Origin: Epiperipatus broadwayi
Lineage: Eukaryota > Onychophora > Udeonychophora > Euonychophora > Peripatidae
Assembly (NCBI GenBank): GCA_028023455.1
Contig: JAQFVV010006208.1
Span: forward strand, 9,158,963 to 9,222,962
Length of the DNA: 64,000 nucleotides
Reading direction: 5' to 3'
Part shown: piece by piece, positions 1-11,958 of the stretch
Layout: every line of letters starts with the position of its first letter
Position numbering within the stretch: position 1 is the stretch's first letter
The notes under the pieces: model-generated
Seen by the model: the letters and a program-made list of their open reading frames with translations, nothing else
Told to the model about the DNA's origin: nothing
The model's database searches: none
Program-made: the position numbers and the translations under genes

Positions 1-434
1 TTTTCAAATGTGGTATTTAAACATTAAGAATATTTGAATAAGGTATTATAAATTTCAATGGATTCATTATTCAAACTATAACGCTCTGGAGAATTGAATC
101 GGAATCAATGATTTCAGAAGGAATAAACTTAAAATGATAAAATGGGCAAAACAATATTTTTGATATTTGTATGTTTATTTATGCTTATAAAATATTATTT
201 GCTTATAATTTATGCTATTTGATTATTAGAGTTCTCAAACTGATTTAATCAAAGATAATATGCGCATTTAGTATGGAATTATTTATAGTGTGATATAAAT
301 GAATGAATTATTGGAAATGTTTTAGTGCTTATTAAATTGCTAAACCATAATTCATATGCCTAATTATTTTTATATTATGTTCTCTCTTATTCTTCTTTTT
401 CACTTTCTTTGCATATCTTCATATAATCATATAT

Positions 435-680
435 ATATTTCTTATAACACTTCTTTCCTATACCCATCAATGCAAACAAATTTTCTTAACCTTATTTTCC
501 TTAGTTTCAACTGTCCAGCAGTCTTCATCAGAGCTCTAATCTTCTTCACTGCTTTAATTAAAGCAGTGAAGATTAAAGCTCTGATGAAGACTGCTGGACA
601 GTCAAAACTGTAAGGAAAATAAAGGTTAAGAAAATTTGTTTGCATTGATGTGTATAGGAAAGAAGTGTTATAAGAAATAT
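435..680. repeat. Family A fold-back A1
   Basis: Near-perfect palindrome of about 246 bp centred at 558 (ctttaattaaag). Each arm of about 120 bases contains the family A core, ctctgatgaagactgctgga then cagtcaaaactg, followed by arm sequence (taaggaaaataaaggttaag and outward) not shared with A2 or A5. The core resembles half of a hammerhead ribozyme: CUGAUGA, stem GACUG/CAGUC, then AAAAC where GAAAC is expected. Confidence 0.9.
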
Positions 681-1186
681 GTTTTATTGGTTTTTCACAT
701 CATGCATTTAAAAGTTGACATATGATAAATAGTAGGGGTATCAAGCTATGTTTGTATATTGTTTTAGTTATGTTTTTGAAGTGAAGATACTGGTTTTGGC
801 AAATTTTTGTGGTTTATTCTTATTAAGTGTACTAAGATTAGAAATGTAATCCTAATTCTTTATTTGCACTTATGGACAAGGGTGTACTTTTACATTATTC
901 CATCATTTTGTCTATTATATTTCTGAACATTTTTTGGAAGAAAATGTTGAGATCATACATAATGCCAACCCTGTTTTTATTTTTCTCTTGATATTATAAT
1001 AGTTTGAGTATTTTGATGCTGTTGATATGCATATCATGTATATTTGATGTGCAAAAACCATGATAAAATATTCTATGTTTAAACTTATGTAATTATTTTA
1101 TATTTGGCTTATGAAACTGTGCAGCTCCTTCAAATTCAATGTTATCTTATTGTTGACAATATTTATTTGTCAAGACATTGACTACT

Positions 1187-1417
1187 TATATAATATTAAT
1201 ATCATCTATGTTCTTTATTACTTTTTACAATGGTTTTTTACAATTCGCTATTGATGGTTTTGACTGTCCTAGCAATCTTCTTCAGAACTTCTACTTATAT
1301 TTCCAAATCAGTAGAAGTTCTGAAAAAGATCGCTGGGGCAGTCGAAACCATCAATAATGGGTTGTAAAAAAGCATTGTAAAAAGTAATAAAGAACATAGA
1401 TGATATTAATATTATAT
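1187..1417. repeat. Family A fold-back A2
   Basis: Inverted repeat, arms about 108 bases, centre at about 1307. The right arm has ctgaaaaagatcgctggggc then agtcgaaacc, keeping the GAAAC expected of a hammerhead. The outer arm (aatattaatatcatctatgt, ttctttattactttttacaa) is shared with the split copy at 29940-30595. Confidence 0.9.
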
Positions 1418-2047
1418 GGATTTGGCAGTGCAATAAGAAAGATAAAGTTATAATACTTTATAAACACTGAATACTTTTCATGGTGATGTCATATTGGGAA
1501 GAAAGCCGAGTAATAAAATTAATTTGTGAGCTTTCTTTATTCATAGCTGATATGTTTTCTTTATATATTTAAATTTATTATTAAAATATTGTGATAACTA
1601 TTATTTTAATCATATTAAAATTATAATAATTTATAATTGTTATATTTTCAAGTATTAATAAAATCTTTATTTGTTTCTTATATTCTGACTTTCTATCTGT
1701 ATCATAATATTTTAAAGTCACGTCATTAAAGTTTATGTTATATGATGTTAAAGTAACATCTATGGTTAAGATTATTGTAAGAAATCGTTTGGTGATATAT
1801 GAGTATGAACAGTCTCTTTCTTACTAATAGCATCACGAATGTTATCCTAGATTGTTGAACAAGAAGATAATTTTAAATATAAGTCTCATTATTAATTAGA
1901 ATTATCTTTCTATAATATAAAAATGCAACAATCCACCATACATTAAATATTCCGCTCTGTCATTTTCGCACCAAGATTAACTTGCCTGAATTGTTCTACA
2001 TAATGCTAACTCAAAATTTATAATAATATAATAATAACCAGAGGAAT

Positions 2048-2125
2048 GCAGAAAGGAGTTTGCTATTAACTGAAGGAAACCCTTTGATTCCTCTTGGAGG
2101 CCTTAAAGGAACCAAGCAGGGCAAA
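2048..2125 (+). repeat. Short dispersed repeat D
   Basis: About 80 bases beginning gaaaggagtttgctattaac. Inverted copies occur at 5487-5575 and 25512-25585. Two of the three sit directly in front of LINE family 1 reverse transcriptase sequence, so it may be part of that element's upstream region. Confidence 0.6.
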
Positions 2126-2284
2126 TTTCTGCAGTTGTTATTACGTGATTATTCATATAGTATACGAACATGGATGAGTCACTCATCAACACGCATTAGC
2201 CAGCATGGTGAGTTTATTGGCTTTTTACCTCTGAGTTTAAGATCAAGAAACATCATGGTCTTTCTTCTCAGTTGCCTGATAAGG

Positions 2285-3345
2285 CAGAATGAGGGCATTT
2301 GATTTTATAAACCTTTCTTCAGTGATTAAAGCATTGGATCATCAAGGTATAGATCCAGGATAATGTCATATTTTAAAGAATATTTATAAAAATCCAACAC
2401 CAACAATTAGATTACATCACATAATCATACTAGAAAAGTCAACATTGAGAAAGATTGTAAGATAGGGTGACTCCATATCTCCAAACCATTTTACAGCAGT
2501 GCTGCAAAAAGTATTTTGTGGATTAAAATGGGAGGATAAAGGAGTGAAAGTAAATGGAGATTATTCAAGTCATTTAGATTATGCAAATGATGTAGTTGTT
2601 TTTGAAAACAATGCTATAGAGCTGCAGGAAATGTTGCAGGAGTTATCAGATGAAAGGACTAAAGATAAATGTGAAAAAGACTAAAGTGATATTTAATGGA
2701 TTTTCTCAAAATATGAAAATAAAGATTGATTATGATGAGTTAGAAGAAGTCAACAGTTACAAATACCTTGGTCAGATTATAAATACAGATGAAAACATAA
2801 TGGATGAAATTAATCATAGAATTAAACTTGGTTGGAGTGCTTTTGGTAGAAATAACTTAATACTAAAAGAAAATATGCCTATGTGTTTGAAAAGGAAGGT
2901 TTTTAATAAATGTTTTACCAGTTCTTACTTATGGTCTGAGATTTGGACACTTAATAGAAGAGCAATACAGAGACTTCAGACCACTCAAAGAAGTATGGAG
3001 AGATGCATAATGGGAGTAACAAGAAGAGATGGAAAATGTAATATATGGGGAAGAGAACAAACAGGTGTTATTGACCTCATTGAAAAATTAAAAGACAAGT
3101 GGAGTTGGGCTGGACATATTGCTAGAAGAGATGATAATAGATGGACAATTGAAATCTTAAACTGAATTCCAAGAGATTGTAAAAGGCCTAGAAAGAGACC
3201 ACATGTGAGATGGATGGATGTAGTAAGAAAATGTGTAGGGGTGATGTGGGGAAACTAAAGATCAGTGAAGATGGATTGCACTTGGAGAGACCTTCATCCT
3301 GCAGTGGATTGATAATGGTTGATGATGAATAATCAGAGAAAATAA
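2285..3345 (+). pseudogene. Non-LTR retrotransposon reverse transcriptase relic, LINE family 1
   Basis: Frames around 2285-2490 read like KAFDSVN and the SISP region of a LINE reverse transcriptase. At 2499-2684 a frame has DYANDVVVF, the YADD catalytic box with its second Asp position altered to YAND. The frame then shifts to 2650-3165, which holds the post-RT thumb: LKINVKKTKVIFNG, NSYKYLGQIINTD, MDEINHRIKLGWSAFG, and the C-terminal WAGHIARRDDNRW. Breaks at about 2340, 2470, 2650 and 3165 and the missing N-terminal endonuclease show it is dead. The 3' tail runs to about 3345. Confidence 0.85.
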
Positions 3346-4234
3346 AACTTTCATTTTTAAATCGGCACACATATTGACCTTTAAGTTTTGCATAACCTGT
3401 AAATTTGTACTATAATAAGTTTTCATTTTTTTAACATAGTAAATCATTTCTTGTTAAATATTTGAAATATAGAATACAAAACATTTAACAATTTAAATGA
3501 TACATCTATTTTTCTTCTCTCTTGTTTAAAATACTCAAATTGAACGATCATTTAAGTAAATTTAACTTTTGTCTAAAAATTAATTATCTTTTGAAGGTCA
3601 TTTAGAAAAGTAAAAAAAAAAAAAAATCTCTTCTTTACATTCTAAGTTAAGCTTATTTACTTGACTGTTTTGTTTTTTAAAACCTATTTAGACAAAATCT
3701 TTAGTAAAATAATTATATATATAATATAAATCTTTATATAAGAAAATGAGGCAAAGAAAGAATACGGTCTATTTTTTCTCTATAAAGAAATAAATATCTT
3801 ATGCTTTGTTTGAGAGTATTAACATTTACTTAATAATCCAGTATATGAGAAAAATCTTGAAGTATTAAATACATTGGAAATACATAAAACATCTTACAAA
3901 GCACAATTTTATACTGAGTAATATTTTCTTTATTTAGAGAGCACTTAACTAATCTAGTTCATGTAGTTTTTTTAATATGCAGTGGAGTATTGATATCTAT
4001 TACATTTTGTTCCATGCCTCCTTGCATACATCACTATGGTCACATTTTGCTGATAAACTTTGATTAAAATAAATAGAAAACATATTGAACTGTAAAACTA
4101 CAGTATTTTTCAATACACATATATAACAGAAGCTTATATATATATATTATGCATATATAAATTAAAATAAATACATTAAAAAAAGTTATTAATAACTGAA
4201 ATACAGACTTATTATATATCTGTATCAATATATG

Positions 4235-4508
4235 TAATATATAGGGTATATGAGCACAGATTTTCACATGACACGACACTCTCCATCTCATAACACTGAT
4301 ACACTTGAACACATATATGTCAAAAAGATAATCACCAATATGCGTATTTCATGCTAGACCAGCAATTATTTGGACCAACTGATGATTGCTGGATTAGCAT
4401 GAAATACGTATATTGATGATTATTTATCTTTTCGACATGTGTTCAAGTGTATTAGTGTTATGAGATAGCATGTTGAGTAAAAGTCTGTGCTCATATATCC
4501 TATATAAT
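4235..4508. repeat. Family C fold-back C1
   Basis: Two inverted copies of the C repeat meeting at about 4370. Arms run from a gggtatatgagcacag end through tctcataacactgatacact to the ribozyme region. The right copy keeps a recognisable hammerhead at 4371-4416; the left copy is damaged there. Confidence 0.85.
4371..4416 (+). ncRNA. Family C hammerhead ribozyme motif, partly degenerate
   Basis: CTGATGA at 4379-4385, stem II TTGCT/AGCAT closing on loop GGATT, GAAA at 4401-4404, palindrome ATACGTAT, then ATTG. Stem I ACCAA pairs with TTG only (TTGATG instead of TTGG). The core is intact, but the stem II base pair next to the core is a U-U mismatch. Confidence 0.6.
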
Positions 4509-5486
4509 AGTTATTAATAGTAAATTAAGAATACATTTACATGTATTTTACTGAAAGGATGTTCACTCATTCATAGAAAAATAAGAAAAAAACTTTTTAC
4601 TAATAAATAGCTAAATGTCTGATTTTCATCACAATTAAATATGCTCAGAGTGATTTTTTTTTTCAATAACATTTTTCTCCTATAGAAAGTGTAAGTTTCA
4701 TTATTAAGAAAATATGATTTCACTGTTCTAATGTTCTTAAGTCAGTATCAACTTTAAATATATCTTAAAATTTTGCACACTTAGAAAACATGAATTACTG
4801 CTCATCAAATTCAAAATGCATAATAAATAAAATGTATATACTTTCAACATACAGCAATGCAAGGTGTGACACTCTGAGATAGAAAAACAGCTGCTGATGT
4901 ATAGTAAAATTTATTTACAATTTTTAATTCTAAAAATGTGATAATACATGGTGCTTAGAGACTTGGTAAATAGCTGCTCGAATATTGTAAGTATTAAATT
5001 CACAAAAATTTTTATTTATATTTTTTTAATAGCATATAATTGAATTCATGTATATTGGTAGTTTGCAGCCTCATTATAGTTTGAAATATATATATATCTT
5101 AAATTTTGGGCTCTTATGTATGCAATTTTCTTGACAATATTTTTTCCATTTTTTCTTTGAGTAATAGCAAAGCTTCATGTAATAATGTAAAACTATAATC
5201 ATTTTCACATTATAGTAATTATAACTTTTTATTGTAGCCACCATGAAGACTTCTAGATTTAATATCTTTTTGAAATTGTATTGATGTATAGTATTCATTT
5301 AATGAGAGTTTGACTTTCAGTCCTACATTGAATAGATTTGTGGCATATTGAATCTCCTTAGTAGGACATCTCAGGAAATCCAGGGAAATCAACCTTTTCT
5401 CTACTCTGGCACTTGCTTAAAACAATTTTTTTCATCCATTTGGATAACAAGCATGTATAATGGTGACATTAAGAATTTGCCAGGCT

Positions 5487-5575
5487 GTTCCTTTAAGGCC
5501 TCAAAGAAAAATCAAAGGGTCTCCTTTCAGTTAACAGCAAATTCCTTTCTATACCAGATGATTGGAATATAGTAT
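5487..5575 (-). repeat. Repeat D, inverted copy
   Basis: Reverse complement of the 2048-2125 repeat with a few substitutions. It ends about five bases before the LINE relic that starts at 5580, although in the opposite orientation to it. Confidence 0.6.
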
Positions 5576-5579
5576 TATT

Positions 5580-6665
5580 TAGAAAAGATGTTAAAAATTA
5601 CAAACCTATCATTCTTTTATCAGTTCTATAAAAATTTTTTATCAAAATAATTACAACTAGTCTACAGCAAACTTTGGATTTTAACCAACCAAACGAACAT
5701 GCTGGATTTAAAAGTGATTTTATTACAGTAGATCATATCCAAATATTGAAAGAAGTTATAGAAAAGACCAATGAATGAGTTGACATTATACTTCGAATTT
5801 GTAGATTATGAAAAAGCATTTGATTCTATAAACATTTCTTCATAATTAAAGCATCTAATCATCAAGGTATAGACCAAGGATATTGTCATATTCTGAAGAA
5901 TATTTTTAAAAATGCAACAGCATCAATTAGATTATATCATGTGACTAGGAAGATTAACATTGAGAAAGGTATACAACAGAGTAATTCCATATCTCCAAAA
6001 CTTTTTACAGGAGTTTTGCAAAAAGTATTTTGTGGATTAAAATGGCAAGCTAAAGAAGTAAAAGTAAATGGAGATTATTTAACTTATCTATACTTTGCAA
6101 ATGATATAATTGCTTTTGCAAATAATACTTTAGAGCTCCAGGAAGTGTTGCAAGAGTTATCAGATGAAAGAAACAAAATAGGACTAAAGATAAATAATGA
6201 TAGGTTAGAAGTTAATAACTACAATAGCTTGATCAGATTATTACTATAGATGGAAACATAATGGATGAAATTAATCATAAAATTAAACTTATAGTGCTTT
6301 TAGTAAAAATAATTTAATATTAAAAAGAAATATGCCTACGAGTATGAAAAGATTTTTAATAAATGTAATTTACCAGTTCTTAGTTATGGATCTGAGATTT
6401 GGACACTTAGCAGAAGAGCAATAGTCTTCAGACCATTCAACAAAGTATGGAGAGATGCATGTTAGAATGGGTGAGAGCACAAAAACAGCTATTACTAATA
6501 TCATTGAAAGAATTAAGACTAAAGTGAAGTTAGGCTGGACATATTGCTAGAAGAGATATTAGATGGTCAGTTGAATTTGAAATGGGATTCCAAGAGATTG
6601 TAAAAGATCTAGAAAAAGACCACAGTGAAATGGATTAAACTTCATCCTGCAGTGGATCAATATTG
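5580..6665 (+). pseudogene. LINE family 1 reverse transcriptase relic, second copy
   Basis: Starts further upstream in the RT than the copy at 2285. DVKNYKPIILLSVL and NEHAGFKSDFITVDHIQ are the fingers region, followed by the VDYEKAFDSI box (frameshifted). An open frame at 5941-6249 has GIQQSNSISPKLFTGVLQK and YFANDIIAFANN (again YAND). The thumb region up to about 6600 is broken by several indels. Plus strand, like the 2.3-kb copy, and about 85% similar where they overlap by eye. Confidence 0.82.
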
Positions 6666-6767
6666 GTTAAAAATGATGATGACTGCTTTGCTATATTTCT
6701 GTTAATAAAAAAAAGCAACGTGTTGTATACAAAACATCATCGTATAACAGCTAACATGTTGTATAAT

Positions 6768-6906
6768 TCTCTATACAGTAGTGCCACCCAGAGTAATCAA
6801 TGGATGCCAGAAGGCTTTTTTTTTTTTAGGGATTTTATGCACAAGCCTTCTGGCATCCATTGATTACTCTGGTTGGCACAGGGTGGCACTACTGTATGGA
6901 GAGTTT
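6768..6906. repeat. Family B fold-back without ribozyme
   Basis: Inverted arms tggatgccagaaggc and gccttctggcatcca, extending out to acagtagtgccac / gtggcactactgta, around a short T-rich loop. It keeps the B ends but lacks the hammerhead segment. Confidence 0.85.
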
Positions 6907-8129
6907 TGCCTTTGTTTACAACAATTATGTGCTAGTATGAGATGTTGATCATGTGATGTATAATTGTTATGTATTGTATAATTAATACATTTTACTTTGG
7001 TCACTTTGTAGGTATTTCAATAGCTTTAACATAAATTTATTATTGTACGATTAATTTTTATATAAATAAAAAAAATTAGATACCTTTATGTAAATTAAAG
7101 GTTTAAATAGATTACATTTACACAGAGAACAAAGAAAATATTTGCCAAAAAGTTTTTTTTGATCAGCTGTTTTATAGTATTCATTGTAATGGAATAGGTC
7201 CAAACCTTGCGTGGCAGTAGCCTTGATAGTTGTCAGAGTTGGTGCGATTTATCTAGGGTTTCTAAATATATTGACTTAGTCCACTCTGATCTCATTCCTG
7301 GCAGATGATATATTAATACACAAACATATGTCAAAAATCTATCTATATATTCATCTCCTTTTTACATTTTGAAGTTCTGTTAATTGTGGAATTCAAACTT
7401 GGAGAATATGCATAATATTCTACTTCAAAGTAAATCAAGATCCCTATTTATAATGTGGAGTATGTGACAAATTGAGAACTGAATATAGAAAATACCCACA
7501 AACGACAGCCTTTAATTTAAAATCATATTTTTAACAAATTTATTTACAATTAACATAATTTAGGCAACAAGATTATAACAAAGATAAATAATTTGTTTAG
7601 ATATAGATAAACAGTCTTTGATTATTGTGGTTAATGTTTCCTTCAAAGAATATCCATTCAATATCAGTACTAATATAAAAAAATTAAATTATTTGTTATT
7701 TATGTTTACACTTGCTTGCTAATTTAAACTTGATTAAAATCATGAATTGTGATGTTCAATAAGTTTATATCAATATCGTGGTGGTATGAGATCCCTTTTC
7801 TATTATGGTTGATTACTACAAAGATGGGAAAGACTATCCACACTAGAGATTATTAATTATATATACTGAAAACAAATAAATAATGATGAAATGATTAATA
7901 ACAAATAACCGTATCACTGTACAAGTATTGGCATTTAATGTATAAAGTGGTAAAATCTTACCTTTCCCCAGGTAATGATTAGATCTATTCGCAAGCAAGT
8001 TCATGCCTGAACCTATATTTTATTTTAATTTAAAAATAAAGCTAATAATGCTTTTCCCTCTTCTAACATATTAATAATCCCCCCACTCCTTCAATCTGTA
8101 ATAAAAGAAATAAATGAAAAATTATACGT

Positions 8130-8890
8130 AAATTTAAAAATCTGACGTCAATCTAAAGATCGATGGAGTCCATATGGCAAATGTCCTAAAAAGATTATAA
8201 CTGTCCTCGTGATCCATTTAAGGTTTCAGATGGTAGGGTTCCTAGTGTCCATTATAGTAATCAGCATTTCTCTCTTTATGTAGCCTGTTTTGAGATGTTG
8301 AATTTGCAGCTTCACGTCTAAATAGTAAAGTTGGTGTTGTTCGCAACATAGACGAATAAACGCTAGATGGAATTAAATTTGGTTTTGGCAGTTACAGCTC
8401 TATGGGTGACGACTTTCTTCCCCTGATGTAACTTCACACTTAGAAATGCATATTTGTGTTTCTATAAATGTAGTTAATAAAAATCCTTGAGTTAGTTGAA
8501 AAGCAAGATATTTGCTGTTGATAATCTCAAGTTAGAATTGATCTACTCTCCGGCTTAAACTTGAATATGAAATGTTAAATAATTTAAAGCTGTTTTTGAG
8601 ATTTTAAATTTAGAGTCCCTTAGTTGGCTGGGTTTGAGTCCATATGCCTTTAATCCATATCCTATGAGCTATTTTCGTTTAATGTTTTTACTTTAATGGT
8701 GGCAGACTTTTCTGTTTGAACGTCAAGTTTGATTTTTCTGCTCCAAATTTGTATATGTTGGTTAGCCGATGAGTTTTTGATCTGATTTTTGAGGTCATTT
8801 GTTTATATCTTTTGTTAATCACCAAAGCAAGGTTGTTTGATTTGGACATGAATTTGCTGTTTTCAAACAGCAGGTTCGTATTCATGCATT
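8130..8890 (-). pseudogene. Unassigned coding-like relic
   Basis: Minus-strand frames look non-random: NLLFENSKFMSKSNNLALVI and KAEKS-type text at 8688-8885, then decayed CNCQNQI, QHQLYYLDVKLQIQHLKTGY, IKREMLITIMDTRNPTI and IFLGHLPYGLHRSLD between 8150 and 8430. Several stops. It reads like one decayed protein, perhaps an element ORF, but I do not recognise the family. Confidence 0.3.
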
Positions 8891-9177
8891 TAATTAATTA
8901 TTTATGTCATTTGGTATAGTTCATATAAGTTTATGGTAGATTAAAGACCAGTAAAAAAAAAAAATGTTTGTGATTTATTTCCTTTAAGACTTTTTTTAAA
9001 ATTTCTTGCTTGTGTCTAAATCTGATCATTCTTCCCCTAATATGGTTGTAACGTGTGTAAATTAACAATAATTGACGAGATGTTTTTTATAACAAAGGTA
9101 AGAAGTAATAGTCTCGATTTTACAGTTTAATTCAGGTTATGTATTTATTTTAAGCCAATAAACATCACGACTACCAC

Positions 9178-9490
9178 CTCTTATGCTTGTGTATAGCTGT
9201 TATTAAAACAGGCAAAATTCACTATACGTATGCCATACACAGCAAGCTAGAGTAATCAATGGATGCCAGAAGGCATGAACTTGCATTAGATTCTAAGATC
9301 TAGGTATAGTGCTTTCAGATCCAAGGCTCCTCATTGATGAAGGCCTCAAGCCAGAAACTAGTCTGGGGATATTGGATGAGTAGGTACTACTAGATGGGGG
9401 ATTTTATGCATGCCTTCTGGCATCCATTGATTACTCTAGCTTGCTGTGTATGGCATATGTATAGTGAGTTTTGCCTGTTATGTATTTATC
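9178..9490. repeat. Family B element with ribozyme between inverted arms
   Basis: Left arm (gttattaaaacaggcaaaat, gagtaatcaatggatgccag) and right arm (ctggcatccattgattactc, gttttgcctgtt) are inverted; the hammerhead segment lies between them. This is the typical B layout: arm, ribozyme, inverted arm. Confidence 0.85.
9319..9377 (+). ncRNA. Family B hammerhead motif, C3 mutated
   Basis: Outer stem I ATCCAA/TTGGAT, TTGATGA (C3 to T), stem II GGC/GCC around CTCAA, GAAACTAGTC, TGGGGA. Complete except for C3, an essential core residue. Confidence 0.65.
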
Positions 9491-10789
9491 ATGCGTTTAT
9501 TAGAAGTTTAATTATATATAAAAAAATGTTTAATTATGGAAACAATTAATTGTTTCTCAGCTACAGTGTTTGTAACTAGTTTCATTTTTTGGTAATAAAT
9601 TTTATTTGATTTTCGTTCTCATTATACATATAGTTTTTGCTTTCTATTAAATGTAGAGAATGTTGTTATTATGGGTCTTGGGTTTGAAATAGGTAAGGAT
9701 GTTTTTAATGGTTTTGGAGAGGTGTATGACTATATCTTACGTTATATTATTTACTATTAATGTATATAACTACCTCACAAATTCTTATATCAAATTTAAA
9801 TGACAGTTACCTTTTTTTTTTAATTTGCATTTAAAATTTTTAATTTTTTTGGAAACACAAGTAACAATTAGCATTTTCTGCTGTGAGAGTATTTAAATAT
9901 TTTAAAGGATTAAATATTACCCCCCCCCCCATTAGAATCTCTTAGCTAAACACAAGAAGATATAAACAATCTTTATTTATATCAAAACTTATTTACATAA
10001 ATCCAGACATATGTAAGCAATTTCCAGTACATATAAAATGTAAAAAAAAAAAATCCAATAAAGACCTAGTTCTTACTTACCATCTATTAAAAAAATATTT
10101 TATACTTTTTATAGTCAAGATTAATATCCACGTAAATGAAAATATGATTTGAAGTTGTGGAATCAGCATTTCCTTAATTATAAAATGTTATAATCAAGGT
10201 TATAAAATATTAAAATTAGGCATAAAATCATCAATATATGCAATTAAATTCTTTAGATCTTTAGGATAAATTTATAAAAATTATTTTAAAGAAGAGATAT
10301 GCAATAAAAACCAATTCTTCAATTTAACAAAATAATCTGGATTTTGAAATTTACGTACAAATAATTTTTAAATATAACTACAAAAACTAAAAACTAACCA
10401 AAAAAACCTGGCAAAAAGTATATACCGTAAGAAAAAGTTATATGGATATTATAGGTGCAATTATGAGTGAATTAGAACAAATTTTAGCAGTGTAGGAATT
10501 TTTTTTTTAAAATAAAAGCATTGCTTATTAAAAACTTACATAATTTTTAAAATCTAAAAAAATATGAAAATTTATTTACAATTTTAAATTCTTGACTTGT
10601 TTCCATCTTTTGTTGTTTACAAAAAAACAGAAGTTATGTATCATTTAAAAAAATAAATTTCAATACAGTATTTTATTTTACAAAATATGTAACATAATGA
10701 AAGTAGATTTAATTTTATACTTGTAATTTAATGATTTGCTCTATGGCGCTGTTGCTAGTGAAAAACAAATAGATATAACGTTACTGGGC

Positions 10790-11110
10790 TGTTTTTCAAT
10801 TTTGTTGATTTATGTTTTTAATTTTTGGATTTGCTTGATTTTTTTTTTTGTTGTTTGTTATTGTTTTGTTTTTTTTTGTAACCGGTTTGATGTATATTTC
10901 TTAAAAATAAAAAAAATTGTTTTTTTTTTTTTTTGGCTTTTTAAAAGATTCTGTCTTTTTTTTTTTTTAAAAAAAAAAAAAAAAACACCAAAAAACAAAC
11001 ATTTCTTTTTGTCAGGTCTTTCTTTTTTTTTTTTAAAGAAACTTTTTTTTTTTTTTTATATAACCAAGTCTTCCTTTTGATTGTTTTTGAAGAAACTTTT
11101 ATTTTTTTTT
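10790..11110. repeat. T-rich and A-rich low-complexity tract
   Basis: Long T runs and one A run of about 20 bases, with no complex sequence between. The apparent 114-codon frame here is Phe/Lys repeats and not a gene. Confidence 0.9.
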
Positions 11111-11430
11111 TGGTTTGTTTATCGAGAAACAGGGCTTTCTCAACAGACCTCTCTAAGATCTGTCGTCATATTCCTTACGGTGTTTTGACACATTTCCAAC
11201 TCAGCTCTAATACGCTTCACTGTAAGCTGATCCCGGCTTCGCGAATCAATTAGCCATACTGCTTGTGAAAAAGCGATTCACAGACAGCTCTCAAAGCCTG
11301 TCCCATGAGCAAATGGAAGTTTCGTCGCCATTGACACAATGGACATTCCATTTCAGATGTTTGACAACGCCTTAATTTCATTAAACCACCACAAAGACAG
11401 TTCTGACCTGAATCGGAATGTTCTCTAAAA
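11110..11430 (-). pseudogene. Mariner-like DNA-binding domain relic
   Basis: A 300-base stretch of clearly higher G+C. On the minus strand two frames read NGDETSI, GQALRAVCESLFHKQYG and then AVWLIDSRSRDQLTVKRIRA, ELEMCQNTVRNMTTDLREVC. The last part matches the second helix-turn-helix of mariner-type transposases (R-x-L-T-V-x-x-I-A-x-E-L-x-x-S-x-x-T-V-x-x-I-L-x-x-D-L-x-M-x-x-V-C). The rest of the gene would lie below 11110, which is T/A homopolymer. A tidy acceptor-like ttatttttacttttag precedes it, so a host exon is a weaker alternative. Confidence 0.45.
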
Positions 11431-11727
11431 GTAAAAATAATTCTTAATTAATGGTGCAATGTTATTGAAATTATTAATTCAAAGGGCATATTAGGAAACT
11501 GCGTGATAATTTGTTACATTATTACTAGATTTAATATTGTTAAAGTTTGCATTCTGGCCACATTTTTGGAACAGTTTCTGTATGAATAATATCGATAAAC
11601 AGTTTTGCCACCAATATTTTAACTTTGGATCTTAGATTTTTTAGAAGCTTTGAAAACATTTTGATTTTTGTCCTATCTTGGTTTAAGACAAACAAAAGCC
11701 AATATGTATTGATTTTAAACCACTAAA

Positions 11728-11958
11728 CATCACATGATCGCCATGTCTTATGCTTGCTCATAACTGTTATTAAAACAGGCAAAACTCTCTCAGATCCCAA
11801 GCTCCTCATCTGACGAAGGCCACAAGCCAGAAACTAGTCTGGGGTTACTGGATGAGTAGGCACTAGATAAGGATTTTATGCACGAGCCTTCTGGAATCCA
11901 TTGATTACTCTGGCTTGCACTGTGTGGCGCTACTGTATGGAGAGTTTTGCCTGTTTTA
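11728..11958 (+). repeat. Family B element
   Basis: Begins ccactaaacatcacatgatc, ends gagagttttgcctgtttta. The left arm is shorter than in other copies: it jumps from aaaactctct straight to the hammerhead. Confidence 0.8.
11792..11855 (+). ncRNA. Family B hammerhead motif, one-base insertion
   Basis: TCCTCA followed by an extra T before CTGACGA (11810-11816), stem II GGC/GCC, GAAAC (11830-11834), TAGTC, TGGGG. The inserted T separates stem I from the core. Confidence 0.6.

Noticed and set aside
442-645. Matching frames on both strands (85 and 67 codons) with the same peptide
   Set aside because: A consequence of the A1 palindrome, which gives the same translation from both strands.
435-680. 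Calling the family A core a complete hammerhead ribozyme
   Set aside because: The CUGAUGA to AAAC half is present, but no strand gives a matching stem I with a UH cleavage site; reported only as hammerhead-like.
10736-11080. 114-codon frame, Phe and Lys rich
   Set aside because: Pure T and A homopolymer translation.
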